In this document: in pieces, positions 1-7,153 of the stretch
How the letters are laid out: every line of letters starts with the position of its first letter
Numbering within the stretch: position 1 is the first letter of the stretch
From: Clostridiaceae bacterium
GTDB lineage: Bacteria; Bacillota; Clostridia; Oscillospirales; Acutalibacteraceae
Direction: 5' to 3'
Assembly (NCBI GenBank): GCA_016295355.1
Contig: JAEDLK010000019.1
Coordinates: 1-30,583, forward strand
Length of the DNA stretch: 30,583 nt
Notes under the pieces: generated by a model
What the model saw: the letters and a program-made list of their open reading frames with translations, nothing else
Database searches by the model: none
What the model was told of the DNA's origin: nothing
Translations under genes and position numbers: made by a program

Positions 1-2
1 TA

Positions 3-89
3 AGTTACCACACAAAAAACTCCAAAAGGATCGAACACTATGGACATTCAGAATTTGACGAAGAGCTGGACCGGATCTACGCCATCTGA
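3..89 (+). CDS. 3' end of an unidentified protein gene (partial)
   Basis: The frame starting at base 3 is open from the window edge to a TGA at 87-89 and gives 28 residues rich in charged amino acids, ending in DEELDRIYAI. The composition (acidic and amphipathic tail) looks like a real protein C-terminus, but it is too short to name a family. The hairpin that begins 10 bases after the stop supports the idea that a transcription unit ends here. The rest of the gene lies outside the window, so no function is assigned. Confidence 0.5.
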   Translation, partial: SYHTKNSKRIEHYGHSEFDEELDRIYAI

Positions 90-99
90 TCCGCCGGCT

Positions 100-155
100 G
101 CGGTTTGTTCTTCCTCCGATCGGGGCTTCGCACACCCTCCAGAAGAACAAACCGC
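100..155. repeat. 14-bp perfect inverted repeat (hairpin) after a gene end
   Basis: GCGGTTTGTTCTTC at 100-113 is perfectly complementary to GAAGAACAAACCGC at 142-155, with a 28-base GC-rich loop. It begins 10 bases after the stop codon at 87-89. No T-run follows on either strand, so it is not a textbook intrinsic terminator. It may stabilise the 3' end of the upstream mRNA or act as a U-tract-less terminator; the sequence alone does not decide. Confidence 0.6.
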
Positions 156-192
156 CCTCACAAAGATCGTCACTTGTCAATACTATCGCAAC

Positions 193-220
193 TTGCTATT
201 GCAATTCGCCAATGTATAAT
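193..220 (+). promoter_or_regulatory. Possible sigma-A promoter in a gene-poor stretch
   Basis: TTGCTA at 193-198 and TATAAT at 215-220 are separated by 16 bases. The -10 box is a perfect match and the -35 box matches 4 of 6. No convincing gene follows before the terminator at 457-496, so if it works it would make a short transcript of roughly 265 bases. The local DNA is AT-rich, so a chance match is quite possible. Confidence 0.35.
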
Positions 221-226
221 ATTATA

Positions 227-496
227 TAATTCTATTAGTCTTTTTCTGGACAGAAGAATATTTTTCCGCCTCCTTGCTCTTTATCTTTTGCAAAAAGGCA
301 TGCTCGGCTTGCCTTAACGGCTGCAAATGCCCTCACAACAGCACGCTGTCGCTACCGCGTTTTTGCTAGCAAAGCGCTTGGAGTACATGGGCATCTAAAC
401 CATTTGGCTTTTCCAAAAAAAGAACGAAGTGTATTGGCGATACTCTTAAGGACAGTAAAAAGGTGTGCAGAAAATTTCTGCACACCTTTTTGTCTT
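227..496 (+). ncRNA. Possible small non-coding transcript
   Basis: Bases 90-628 carry no gene I can support. Between the promoter-like site at 193-220 and the strong terminator at 457-496 there is no reading frame with a good start and SD. The segment can form local hairpins, for example GGCATGC near 297 with GCAAATGCC near 323. I checked it by eye for signature segments of SRP RNA, tmRNA and RNase P RNA and saw none; 6S RNA has too little fixed sequence to exclude this way. It could also be the decayed remains of a gene. This is a weak suggestion. Confidence 0.2.
457..496. terminator. Strong intrinsic terminator, probably bidirectional
   Basis: AAAAAGGTGTGCAGAAA at 457-473 is the perfect reverse complement of TTTCTGCACACCTTTTT at 475-491, giving a long stem closed by a few A/T bases. 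The plus-strand reading ends in a run of T, and so does the minus-strand reading. No gene is clearly attached to it on either side, which is why a short non-coding transcript is considered. Confidence 0.7.
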
Positions 497-581
497 ATAC
501 CGTAACAAGCAGGGAATTTGTATGACATTTCCACTTAATAGGAGAACCTAAACCCCTTTTATCTACTTAACAACAAACAAT

Positions 582-608
582 TTGCTTTTGAAATAAACAT
601 GCTATAAT
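582..608 (+). promoter_or_regulatory. Promoter of the broken membrane-protein gene
   Basis: A perfect -10 box TATAAT at 603-608 is preceded by TGC (extended -10), with TTGCTT at 582-587 as a -35 at a slightly short 15-base spacing. The start codon at 629 and an AAGGCGGTG ribosome binding site follow at the right distance. Confidence 0.5.
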
Positions 609-628
609 TAATTAAAGGCGGTGATTTT

Positions 629-1089
629 GTGTCAAAGAACTATTCCTTTGAATTTTCAGGGACAAAAGAAATGTTTTTGAATCAATTAAATAAATACCCT
701 AACAATAACCAAAGGTTTTTCTATTCTGATGATTATATTATGGAGACTTCGAGAATGAAGTTCGCTTTGGTGTTGCACGCGGCGGTCATTCTGGTGGGTA
801 TTGGTTTGTACCAACAATAACAGAGTTTGACGGTAAAAGCATATTTAACGGTACTATTCAGCATATTAACCATTATTCAGGTGACAAAGGTATTAAGAAA
901 ATTGCTAACAAAATCGAAGAAATACTATTATGGATAATCCTGCTTCCTATTTTTATCATTGTGAAATTTTGTATATTCATCTCTGGGTTAGTGCAAAAAA
1001 TATTCAAGCGAATTAAACCTAAAGAAGAATCTATGGAAGATAAACTATACAATTTAATGGAAAATTACTTAAAATGCAAACGACAATAA
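629..1089 (+). pseudogene. Small membrane-protein gene with a one-base frameshift
   Basis: A GTG start at 629 with SD-like AAGGCGGTG upstream opens a frame that stops at 820 after 63 codons. From about base 742 the neighbouring frame (codons beginning at 742) continues the protein-like sequence, with FGVARGGHSGGYWFVPTITE, to a TAA at 1087-1089. Joining the two frames near 740 gives about 152 residues: a soluble N-terminal part (1-95), one or two hydrophobic segments (roughly 110-130, LLWIILLPIFIIVKF), and a basic/acidic tail. The likely lesion is loss of one G in TATGGAGAC. No slippery heptamer is visible, so programmed frameshifting is unlikely; a sequencing or assembly error is possible. 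I do not recognise the family. The gene has its own promoter and terminator and is more AT-rich than the housekeeping genes to its right. Confidence 0.65.
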
Positions 1090-1119
1090 TTGTACTTAAA
1101 ATAGCAAAGCACACACAAA

Positions 1120-1159
1120 AGCACCCTATGACTTTTATTAAAGTCATAGAGCGCTTTTC
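1120..1159 (+). terminator. Terminator after the broken membrane-protein gene
   Basis: AGCACCCTATGACTTT at 1120-1135 pairs with AAAGTCATAGAGCGCT at 1140-1155 (two mismatches, loop TATT), followed by a short T-rich tail. It starts 31 bases after the TAA at 1087-1089. Confidence 0.7.
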
Positions 1160-1224
1160 TTATTTTAATATATTAATCAATTACTATTCTTAAGAGTAAC
1201 TCTCACATTCTTCGTTCTTTTTTA

Positions 1225-1262
1225 CAAAACACCTCCTATGGTGGTCTTTCTACCATAGGAGG
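1225..1262 (-). terminator. Terminator of the metal-transporter operon
   Basis: CCTCCTATGGT at 1232-1242 and ACCATAGGAGG at 1252-1262 form a perfect 11-bp stem with a 9-base loop. Read on the minus strand the stem is followed by TGTTTTG, and it lies 62 bases beyond the permease stop codon. It faces the plus-strand terminator at 1120-1159, so the two converging units are each closed off. Confidence 0.7.
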
Positions 1263-1323
1263 CACTTATCATTGTTTTTACTGCGGGCATTTATTCAAAT
1301 GACAGATATACTACGGGTTGAAT

Positions 1324-2151
1324 TTAAGTGTCATGACGACATCTATTCCGCAACAAGCCGATAATCATACAAATGATCAGGATAAACAACCCGGTCAGCA
1401 CGATAGAGGCACCCGTCGGCGCATTTAGTAAAAAAGAACCAATTAAACCAATCAAAAACGAAATGACAGACAGCACACCGGCGGTTATGATCACACCCTT
1501 GTAGGTTCGGCAAACACGCATGGCCGAAAGCGGCGGAAAAATAATCAGGCTGGAAATCAACAGTGTACCCATCAATCGCATGCCAAGCACCACCGTCAAA
1601 GCAGTTAAAACCGACAAGAGGGTGTTAAACAGGGTGGTTTTGATGCCGGTTGCACGGGCAAAGGCATTGTCAAAGGTCACCGCAAACAATCGGGGATAAA
1701 ACAGGGTGTACAAAATCAAAATGATCACGGCCAAGACAGCACATAGGATGGTGTCTTGGCGGCTGATAGACAAAATGCTGCCAAACATATAGCCGGATAA
1801 GTCAATGTTTGAGCCTGCCTTGGATGTTACAAAAACGCCCAATGCTAAGCTGGAGGTGGAAATAACTGCAATAGCGGCATCCCCCTTGAGAAGGCCTCGT
1901 TCGCTGGCAAATAGTAACGCCACCGCCGCCAATGCGACCACCGGCAGTGCTACCGGTAATGGAGAAAAGCCCAACGCCGCCGCAACGGCTAAAGCACCGA
2001 AGGTTACATGGGATAAGCCGTCTCCTATCATGGAATAACGTTTTAAGACAAGACTGACCCCCAGTAAAGCCGAGCAAAGAGCCACAGGCAGGCCGACCAG
2101 CAAAGCCCTCATCATAAAGGGATAAGAAAAGATCGTTAAGAGTTCGTTCAT
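1324..2151 (-). CDS. znuB: Metal ABC transporter permease, ZnuB/MntB family
   Basis: Membrane component of an ABC-3 family (zinc/manganese) importer, forming the channel across the cytoplasmic membrane. The protein is 275 residues, usual for the family, with about eight hydrophobic segments. Near the N-terminus GVSLVLKRYSMIGDGLSHVT matches the family's conserved region, and ATGIKTTLFNTL lies in the typical cytoplasmic loop. A longer frame reaches back to 2235, but those extra 28 codons lie inside the ATPase gene; the ATG at 2149-2151 has AAGGAG at good spacing and gives the usual N-terminus. It is the last gene of a three-gene unit (lipoprotein, ATPase, permease), starting 10 bases after the ATPase stop. 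Whether the metal is zinc, manganese or iron cannot be read from the sequence. Confidence 0.9.
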   Translation of the reverse strand: MNELLTIFSYPFMMRALLVGLPVALCSALLGVSLVLKRYSMIGDGLSHVTFGALAVAAALGFSPLPVALPVVALAAVALLFASERGLLKGDAAIAVISTSSLALGVFVTSKAGSNIDLSGYMFGSILSISRQDTILCAVLAVIILILYTLFYPRLFAVTFDNAFARATGIKTTLFNTLLSVLTALTVVLGMRLMGTLLISSLIIFPPLSAMRVCRTYKGVIITAGVLSVISFLIGLIGSFLLNAPTGASIVLTGLFILIICMIIGLLRNRCRHDT

Positions 2152-2161
2152 GGTAATCTCC

Positions 2162-2863
2162 TTATGACTGCGGTCGAAATTGGTGATAGTAACGGCTATT
2201 TTGATATGCGTCTGTTGTGCCATAAAAATAGCCATCTTTGTCTAAATGCAGGATATGGGTGCCGTAGCGAAGGGCGGCATCTAAATCATGCGACACTGTG
2301 ATGACCGTGATGCGATAATCCCGGTTGAGCCGATAGATCAGCTCGTACAACTCACTGGTAACCTTAGGGTCAAGACCGGTAACCGGTTCATCCAGCAGAA
2401 GCGCTTTACTGCTGGCACAAAGTGATCGTGCCAAGAGGGTGCGTTGTTGCTGACCGCCGGATAAGTCTTGGTAGCTTTTATCCTGTAAATCGGTGATGTC
2501 CAACAGCTCCATGGTGTGCTGTGCCTTTTTAAGCTGACGGCGACCGTAAAACGGATTCAAACCCAACTTATTAAGACAGCCGGACAGCACAATTTCGCGC
2601 ACACTGGCCGGGAAATCACGCTGCGCATCGGTCTGTTGAGGCATATAGCCGATTTCGTTTTGCTTTAACTGCGGGCAATAGGTCACCGAACCCGATAGGG
2701 GTTTCTTTAATTTAAGCAAGGCCTTTATCAGCGTACTTTTTCCCGTGCCGTTTGCGCCGACAACATAAACATATGTACCATTACTAATAGAAAAACTTAA
2801 GTTATTGAGGACAATTTTATCCTCATAGCCAACCGTTAAATTGGTGCAAGTAATTAAATCCAT
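2162..2863 (-). CDS. znuC: Metal ABC transporter ATP-binding protein, ZnuC/MntA family
   Basis: ATPase that powers the permease encoded immediately downstream. It is 233 residues, full length for the family. Visible motifs in order: Walker A GANGTGKST (about 36-44), Q-loop region IGYMPQQTDAQRDFPASV (about 72-89), ABC signature LSGGQQQR (about 134-141), Walker B ALLLDEPVTGLDP (about 154-166) and the switch histidine in TVSHDLD. The Q-loop context resembles zinc/manganese importers more than sugar or amino-acid importers. The ATG at 2861-2863 has AAAGGA upstream. It lies 16 bases after the lipoprotein stop, so the three genes are probably one transcript. Metal specificity is inferred only from family. 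Confidence 0.9.
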   Translation of the reverse strand: MDLITCTNLTVGYEDKIVLNNLSFSISNGTYVYVVGANGTGKSTLIKALLKLKKPLSGSVTYCPQLKQNEIGYMPQQTDAQRDFPASVREIVLSGCLNKLGLNPFYGRRQLKKAQHTMELLDITDLQDKSYQDLSGGQQQRTLLARSLCASSKALLLDEPVTGLDPKVTSELYELIYRLNRDYRITVITVSHDLDAALRYGTHILHLDKDGYFYGTTDAYQNSRYYHQFRPQS

Positions 2864-2879
2864 CGTTCATTCCTTTCCG

Positions 2880-3203
2880 TTATGGATGACAGATCAAGCA
2901 GGGTAGATAGCCATCCTTTGCCAGTACCTCTTTATCCTTCTCTAAACGCACCTGTCCTTCGGCAATTTTCTTGGCATAGGTACATTCGGGACGATGATAC
3001 TTTTTTGACTTTATATTGGCATAATAAACAGTAACCGGTGTCTCTGTCTTACGATAACCGTTAAGTGTTTCGCTTTCTTCAATAGACGGATATGTAATCA
3101 CCGGCGTGTCCGGCGGCGTAAAAGATTTTTTGACGTTTTCAGATGTGCAACCGCACAAAAGCAATAAGAACAGTAATGTCGTTATCACTCGTACTCGTTT
3201 CAT
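2880..3203 (-). CDS. Small lipoprotein with an Ada-like Cys/His domain
   Basis: A 107-residue protein with a short basic N-terminus, a hydrophobic run and a lipobox (LCGC, lipid-attached Cys about residue 19), so it should be anchored on the outer face of the cytoplasmic membrane. Residues about 60-107 contain SKKYHRPECTYAKKI and then GYLPCLICHP. This pattern (His, Cys, then CxxC about 30 residues later) resembles the small Ada-type zinc-binding module often found at the C-terminus of secreted nucleases and DNA-uptake proteins. It is the first gene of the transporter operon, in the place where a metal-binding lipoprotein gene would be expected, but it is far too short (such proteins are about 300 residues) and is not one. 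A role in metal capture is only a guess. The SD GAGGGG precedes the ATG at suitable spacing. Confidence 0.75.
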   Translation of the reverse strand: MKRVRVITTLLFLLLLCGCTSENVKKSFTPPDTPVITYPSIEESETLNGYRKTETPVTVYYANIKSKKYHRPECTYAKKIAEGQVRLEKDKEVLAKDGYLPCLICHP

Positions 3204-3220
3204 AATATCCCCTCATTTCT

Positions 3221-3249
3221 ATCATAATCGTTTTAATAGGAAAAATCAA
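3221..3249 (-). promoter_or_regulatory. Promoter of the lipoprotein/znuCB operon
   Basis: On the minus strand TTGATT (plus 3244-3249) and TATGAT (plus 3221-3226) are separated by exactly 17 bases, 18 bases before the lipoprotein start. I looked for a Fur/Zur-type 7-1-7 palindrome around it and did not see a convincing one. Confidence 0.6.
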
Positions 3250-3252
3250 CCC

Positions 3253-3280
3253 TTGCAAATCGGTCATGGTATGGTACAAT
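3253..3280 (+). promoter_or_regulatory. Promoter of uvrC
   Basis: TTGCAA at 3253-3258 and TACAAT at 3275-3280 with a 16-base spacer. The -35 box is only 3 bases from the -35 of the divergent promoter, so the two are back to back. Its position rules out the upstream ATG at 3266, which would precede the transcription start. Confidence 0.65.
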
Positions 3281-3310
3281 ATAAAAAACTTCTATCAGGA
3301 GGTGAAGAGC

Positions 3311-5143
3311 GTGTCGATCAATGTACGTGCCGCCGAATTGAAGAAAATTGCCAATCAGTTACCGCTGACACCCGGCGTCTACTTGATGAAAGACGCACAC
3401 GGTGAAGTCATTTATGTCGGTAAAGCCAAAGCCTTAAAGAATCGGGTTACGCAGTATTTCGGTTCCGAAACCAACCACAATCAAAAGGTTCGCAAAATGG
3501 TAGAAAATGTCGATCATTTTGAAACAATTCTCTGCGACACGGAATTCGAGGCCTTCATTCTTGAAAACTCACTGATTAAACAGTATCAGCCTAAATACAA
3601 CATTTTATTAAAGGATGATAAGGGCTATCATTACATCAAAATAACCGATGACAAATGGCGACGGCTTGAGTGGGTCAAACAAAAGGATGATACCGGCACC
3701 TACATTGGGCCGTATAATTCCGGCTATGTGGTCAGCAACACGGTGGATGAGGCCCGAAAGATTTTTAAACTGCCTGTTTGCAGTCGATCCTTTGATCGGG
3801 TGTCTAAACCTTGTCTGAATTATCATTTGGGGCTTTGCAGCGCACCCTGTCGGGGAAAAATGAGTACCGACGAATACAACGCACAGGTGGAAGCGGCCGT
3901 CGCTTTCATCAAAAAAGGCGGTTACAGTGAGCAAGATTTACAGGGCTTAAAGAAAAAAATGGAACTTGCGGCCGAAAATTTGGACTTTGAATATGCCGCC
4001 CGTTTGCGGGACAGAATTGAAGCTGTGCGCCGTATCGGACAAAAGCAAAAGGTCTTTTCTCAGTCGCACGAGAGCCAGGATGTTTTTGCTATGGTCTTTG
4101 CCGAAAAAACAGCCTGCTTGCAATATTTGAAATTCAGAAACGGTCGGCTGTGCGACCAGAATCATTATTTTTTAGAGGGCGTTACGGCCGATTCCGATGT
4201 ATACTCGGAGTTCTTGCCGCAGTTTTATGATCGTAGCACCGACTTACCGGACCGGGTTGTACTGGACCGTGATACAGAGTTTTCCGAAACACTTTCCGGT
4301 TGGTTGTCCCAAAGGCGGGGCAAAAAGACACAGTTGATTGTACCGAAAATCGGTGATCAAAGACGTTTGATTGATTTATGTCGTACCAATGCGGCCGAAA
4401 ACCTGTCACGACGATTGGACAGAGGCAGTCATGAAACCGATGCTTTGAGTGAATTAGCCGAATTGCTTCACTTAACAACACCGCCTCGGTATATTGAATC
4501 TTATGATATTTCGCATACCGCCGGACAGCAGAATGTTGCTGCCATGGTGGTGTTTAGCGACGGAAAACCGGACAGACGACATTATCGTAAATTCAAAATT
4601 AAAAGTTTTACCGGCCAGGATGACTGTCTTTCTATGGCCGAAGTACTTGACCGCCGCTTTGCAGAATATATAAAGGGGAGTGATGAAGCTTTTTCAAGAC
4701 TACCCGATTTAATTCTGTTAGATGGCGGCAAAGGACAGGTTTCAGCCGTTATACCGATTTTACAAAAACACGGGCTTACAGTTCCGCTGTTCGGCATGGT
4801 CAAGGATAATAAGCACCGCACCAGAGCCATTGCCACCGGCGACAGCGAAATTGCCTTAAAGCCAACCCGGCGAGCCTTCACACTGGTAACCGCCATACAA
4901 GACGAAGTGCACCGCTCAGCCATTACCTATCATAAAAAGCGTCGCTCTCAAAAGATGTTGGAAAGTGAGCTGATCGGTTTAGAAGGCATAGGTCCTAAAC
5001 GCACAGCCGTTCTTTATAAGCATTTTAAGACAGTTGAGAATTTGGCCATGGCCGATGAAGATGAATTGGCTTCTTTGGACGGCATGACATCGTCGGCGGC
5101 TAAAACCGTATACCGACGTTTTCATTCCGATAAAACCACTTAA
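3311..5143 (+). CDS. uvrC: Excinuclease ABC subunit C
   Basis: Nuclease of UvrABC nucleotide excision repair, cutting the damaged strand on both sides of the lesion. It has 610 residues, normal for the family. Domains in order: GIY-YIG nuclease (about 15-95, GVYLMKD and YVGKAKAL); the four-Cys cluster CSRSFDRVSKPCLNYHLGLC then SAPC (about 160-180), known to hold an iron-sulfur cluster in characterised UvrC; UVR motif (about 205-235, NLDFEYAARLRDRIEAV) that contacts UvrB; RNase H-like nuclease with YDISH, LILLDGGKGQ and the later conserved His; and tandem helix-hairpin-helix at the C-terminus (GLEGIGPKRTAVLYKHF). The start is the GTG at 3311, 7 bases after AGGAGG; an in-frame ATG at 3266 lies inside the promoter. 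It is transcribed alone, ending at the terminator at 5161-5216. Confidence 0.97.
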   Translation: MSINVRAAELKKIANQLPLTPGVYLMKDAHGEVIYVGKAKALKNRVTQYFGSETNHNQKVRKMVENVDHFETILCDTEFEAFILENSLIKQYQPKYNILLKDDKGYHYIKITDDKWRRLEWVKQKDDTGTYIGPYNSGYVVSNTVDEARKIFKLPVCSRSFDRVSKPCLNYHLGLCSAPCRGKMSTDEYNAQVEAAVAFIKKGGYSEQDLQGLKKKMELAAENLDFEYAARLRDRIEAVRRIGQKQKVFSQSHESQDVFAMVFAEKTACLQYLKFRNGRLCDQNHYFLEGVTADSDVYSEFLPQFYDRSTDLPDRVVLDRDTEFSETLSGWLSQRRGKKTQLIVPKIGDQRRLIDLCRTNAAENLSRRLDRGSHETDALSELAELLHLTTPPRYIESYDISHTAGQQNVAAMVVFSDGKPDRRHYRKFKIKSFTGQDDCLSMAEVLDRRFAEYIKGSDEAFSRLPDLILLDGGKGQVSAVIPILQKHGLTVPLFGMVKDNKHRTRAIATGDSEIALKPTRRAFTLVTAIQDEVHRSAITYHKKRRSQKMLESELIGLEGIGPKRTAVLYKHFKTVENLAMADEDELASLDGMTSSAAKTVYRRFHSDKTT

Positions 5144-5160
5144 AGTGGGGAGATTGTATA

Positions 5161-5216
5161 AGAATACCGACCGAAGGGAAGCTTGCCTGCATTTCTTCAG
5201 TCGGTATTCGTCTGTT
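5161..5216. terminator. Shared terminator between uvrC and potD
   Basis: GAATACCGAC at 5162-5171 pairs with GTCGGTATTC at 5200-5209; after one C/A mismatch the stem continues with GAAG/CTTC. The plus reading is followed by GTCTGTTTT. On the minus strand it lies 28 bases past the potD stop, so it may serve both converging units. Confidence 0.75.
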
Positions 5217-5243
5217 TTGGGAAAAGCACCGTCCAATAATGTG

Positions 5244-6353
5244 TCAGTACAGTTTTACATCTATCCACAGATTCTCATAGTAGGATCGTATATCGTCATC
5301 AATGTCATAAAAATACTGGGTTTTCGGCATATCCTCTTGCGCGGGGTAGAGAATCTCATTCTGATAGTAGCAATAGTCCGGGTTGTTGACAACGGCGGTA
5401 TTGGGAGAAGCATAGCCGATATACTCGGCATTGGCCAAAGCAATTTCCGGTTCCAGCAAAAAGTTAATATACATGAGAGCTGCCGCCTCATTTTGACAGC
5501 TAAATGGGATACAGGCTGCGTCAACAAAAATGTTGGTACCTTCTTCCGGATATACAAAGGCCAGATCCTCATTGACATCGTACATGGTCAGATAATCACC
5601 GGAATAATACGGTGCAATGGCGGCCTCGCCGGTTTCCATTTTACCGTAAATCTCATCCATGACATAGGATTGCAGATAGTCTTTTTGGTCCATTAACAGC
5701 CGTGCCGCACGATCCCAATCGTTTTTATTTGTTGTGTTGAGATCAATTCCGGCAAAAAACTGTGCCGACATAAAGGCATCACGAGGATTGCCGAACATCA
5801 GTAGATTATCCTTATACTGTTCATCCCAAAAGGCCGACCAACCTTTGGGTGGGTTTTCTACCATGGTTGTATTATAAATAATACCGACCATACCAACGTT
5901 GTAACAAACAGAATACTGTTCATTCTCATCATAGTACAGCCCCTTATAGGCGTCATCAATCAAATCGTAGTTGGACAGTGATTTTGGATCAAACGCCTTG
6001 AGCATCCCTTCCTTACGCAACCGTTCAATCATATAATCGGACGGAATGATAATATCATACGATACACCGTTGGTACGCAATTGGGAATACATACTTTCGT
6101 TACTCTCGAAGGTGGAGTAATTGACCGTAATACCGGTGAGCTTTTCAAACTCTTTATTGACATCTATCGAGCCCTCGGAGCCATCCGAAATATACTCACC
6201 CCAGTTATAAACATTGAGCACAGTTCCTTCCAAAGAGCGGTCATAAGTGCCACGGTAGGTGATATCGAAGTATTCGTAGCCGCAACCCGAAAGCATAGCG
6301 CACAGGCAAACGGTTAATGTCATAACCAACAGTAAACTGATAAGACGTTTCAT
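5244..6353 (-). CDS. potD: Spermidine/putrescine-binding lipoprotein PotD
   Basis: Extracytoplasmic solute-binding subunit that delivers polyamine to the PotBC channel. It has 369 residues with a lipoprotein signal peptide (hydrophobic run then LSGC, lipid Cys about residue 24), as expected for a Gram-positive binding protein. The mature N-terminus has LNVYNWGEYISDG, the hallmark of the PotD/PotF family, followed by the KEFEKLTGITVNYSTFESNE segment, YDIIIPSDYMIERL, and the WSAFWDEQYKDNLLM region. Polyamine rather than another substrate is inferred from family resemblance. It is the last gene of potABCD; its ATG shares an ATGA with the potC stop, so translation is probably coupled. The terminator at 5161-5216 follows. 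Confidence 0.93.
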   Translation of the reverse strand: MKRLISLLLVMTLTVCLCAMLSGCGYEYFDITYRGTYDRSLEGTVLNVYNWGEYISDGSEGSIDVNKEFEKLTGITVNYSTFESNESMYSQLRTNGVSYDIIIPSDYMIERLRKEGMLKAFDPKSLSNYDLIDDAYKGLYYDENEQYSVCYNVGMVGIIYNTTMVENPPKGWSAFWDEQYKDNLLMFGNPRDAFMSAQFFAGIDLNTTNKNDWDRAARLLMDQKDYLQSYVMDEIYGKMETGEAAIAPYYSGDYLTMYDVNEDLAFVYPEEGTNIFVDAACIPFSCQNEAAALMYINFLLEPEIALANAEYIGYASPNTAVVNNPDYCYYQNEILYPAQEDMPKTQYFYDIDDDIRSYYENLWIDVKLY

Positions 6354-7153
6354 CGGCTCTCACCCCGTTTCTTCTCTGAACGACCTTGAACAGAGTTGTA
6401 CAGAATCATCAAAACAAAGACCGAAATAAAAATCAAGGTTGACAACGCATAAGTGTCCGGCTTCACAGTCCTTTTGGTCATGTTATAAATAACAATCGGC
6501 AGGGTTTGATAATGTCCGCAGGTAAAATAACTGATGACAAAATCGTCCAATGAGAGGGTAAAGGCCATGATAAAGCCGGTCAAAATGCCGGAGGAAATAG
6601 ATGGCACAACCACCTTAAAGAAAGCCTGAGTGGGTGTGCAACCAAGATCCATGGCAGCCTGAGGTAAATTAGCATCGGTTGTTTTCAGTTTCGGCAACAC
6701 CGAAAGAATGACATACGGCAAATTGAAAGTTACATGAGCAATTAATACCGTAAAAAAACCGAGCGATTCAGTAAGACCAAATAGTCTACCGAAAAAGATG
6801 AACAACAGCATTAAGGAGACGCCGGTAACGATATCGGCGTTCATCATGGGAATATTGCAGACCGACATAACTAAGGACTTACTGATTTTATGGCGTAATG
6901 CCGTAATGCCTACAGCGGCGGCGGTACCGATAACGGTTGAAATGACAGCCGACAAGACAGCAATTATCAAGGTGTGTTCAAGAGCGCCTAACATTTCGGA
7001 ATTGAACACCAATTCCTTATACCAGTCGAATGACAGGCCCTCAAAAACCCAAACACTGCTACCGCTGTTGAAAGAAAACACAATCATCACGGCGATGGGG
7101 GCATACAAAAACACCATAACTAACATCAGATAGATGCGTGATAAAGTTTTCAT
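6350..7153 (-). CDS. potC: Spermidine/putrescine ABC transporter permease PotC
   Basis: Second channel-forming subunit of the polyamine importer. It has 267 residues with six predicted membrane segments, typical for PotC. The cytoplasmic EAA loop that touches the ATPase is seen as AAMDLGCTPTQAFFKVVVPS followed by ISSGILTG. The nearby FTLSLDDFVISYF segment is characteristic of PotC/PotI proteins and helps to separate it from PotB. It overlaps both neighbours by 4 bases (ATGA), the third gene in the order A-B-C-D. Confidence 0.93.
   Translation of the reverse strand: MKTLSRIYLMLVMVFLYAPIAVMIVFSFNSGSSVWVFEGLSFDWYKELVFNSEMLGALEHTLIIAVLSAVISTVIGTAAAVGITALRHKISKSLVMSVCNIPMMNADIVTGVSLMLLFIFFGRLFGLTESLGFFTVLIAHVTFNLPYVILSVLPKLKTTDANLPQAAMDLGCTPTQAFFKVVVPSISSGILTGFIMAFTLSLDDFVISYFTCGHYQTLPIVIYNMTKRTVKPDTYALSTLIFISVFVLMILYNSVQGRSEKKRGESR

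Noticed and set aside
105..534. Two short frames (105-317 plus, 352-534 minus)
   Set aside because: Both run through hairpins or the terminator, have no SD, and look like random translation of AT-rich DNA.
629..1089. Programmed -1 frameshifting in the broken membrane-protein gene
   Set aside because: No X XXY YYZ slippery heptamer or downstream structure is visible at the crossover near 740; a one-base deletion is simpler.
3266..3310. Upstream ATG that would lengthen UvrC by 15 residues
   Set aside because: It lies before the -10 box of the uvrC promoter and has no SD; the GTG at 3311 has AGGAGG at ideal spacing.
5145..5696. Plus-strand frame of 183 codons opposite potD
   Set aside because: It starts in the terminator and then mirrors potD on the other strand; potD has clear family motifs and the mirror has none.
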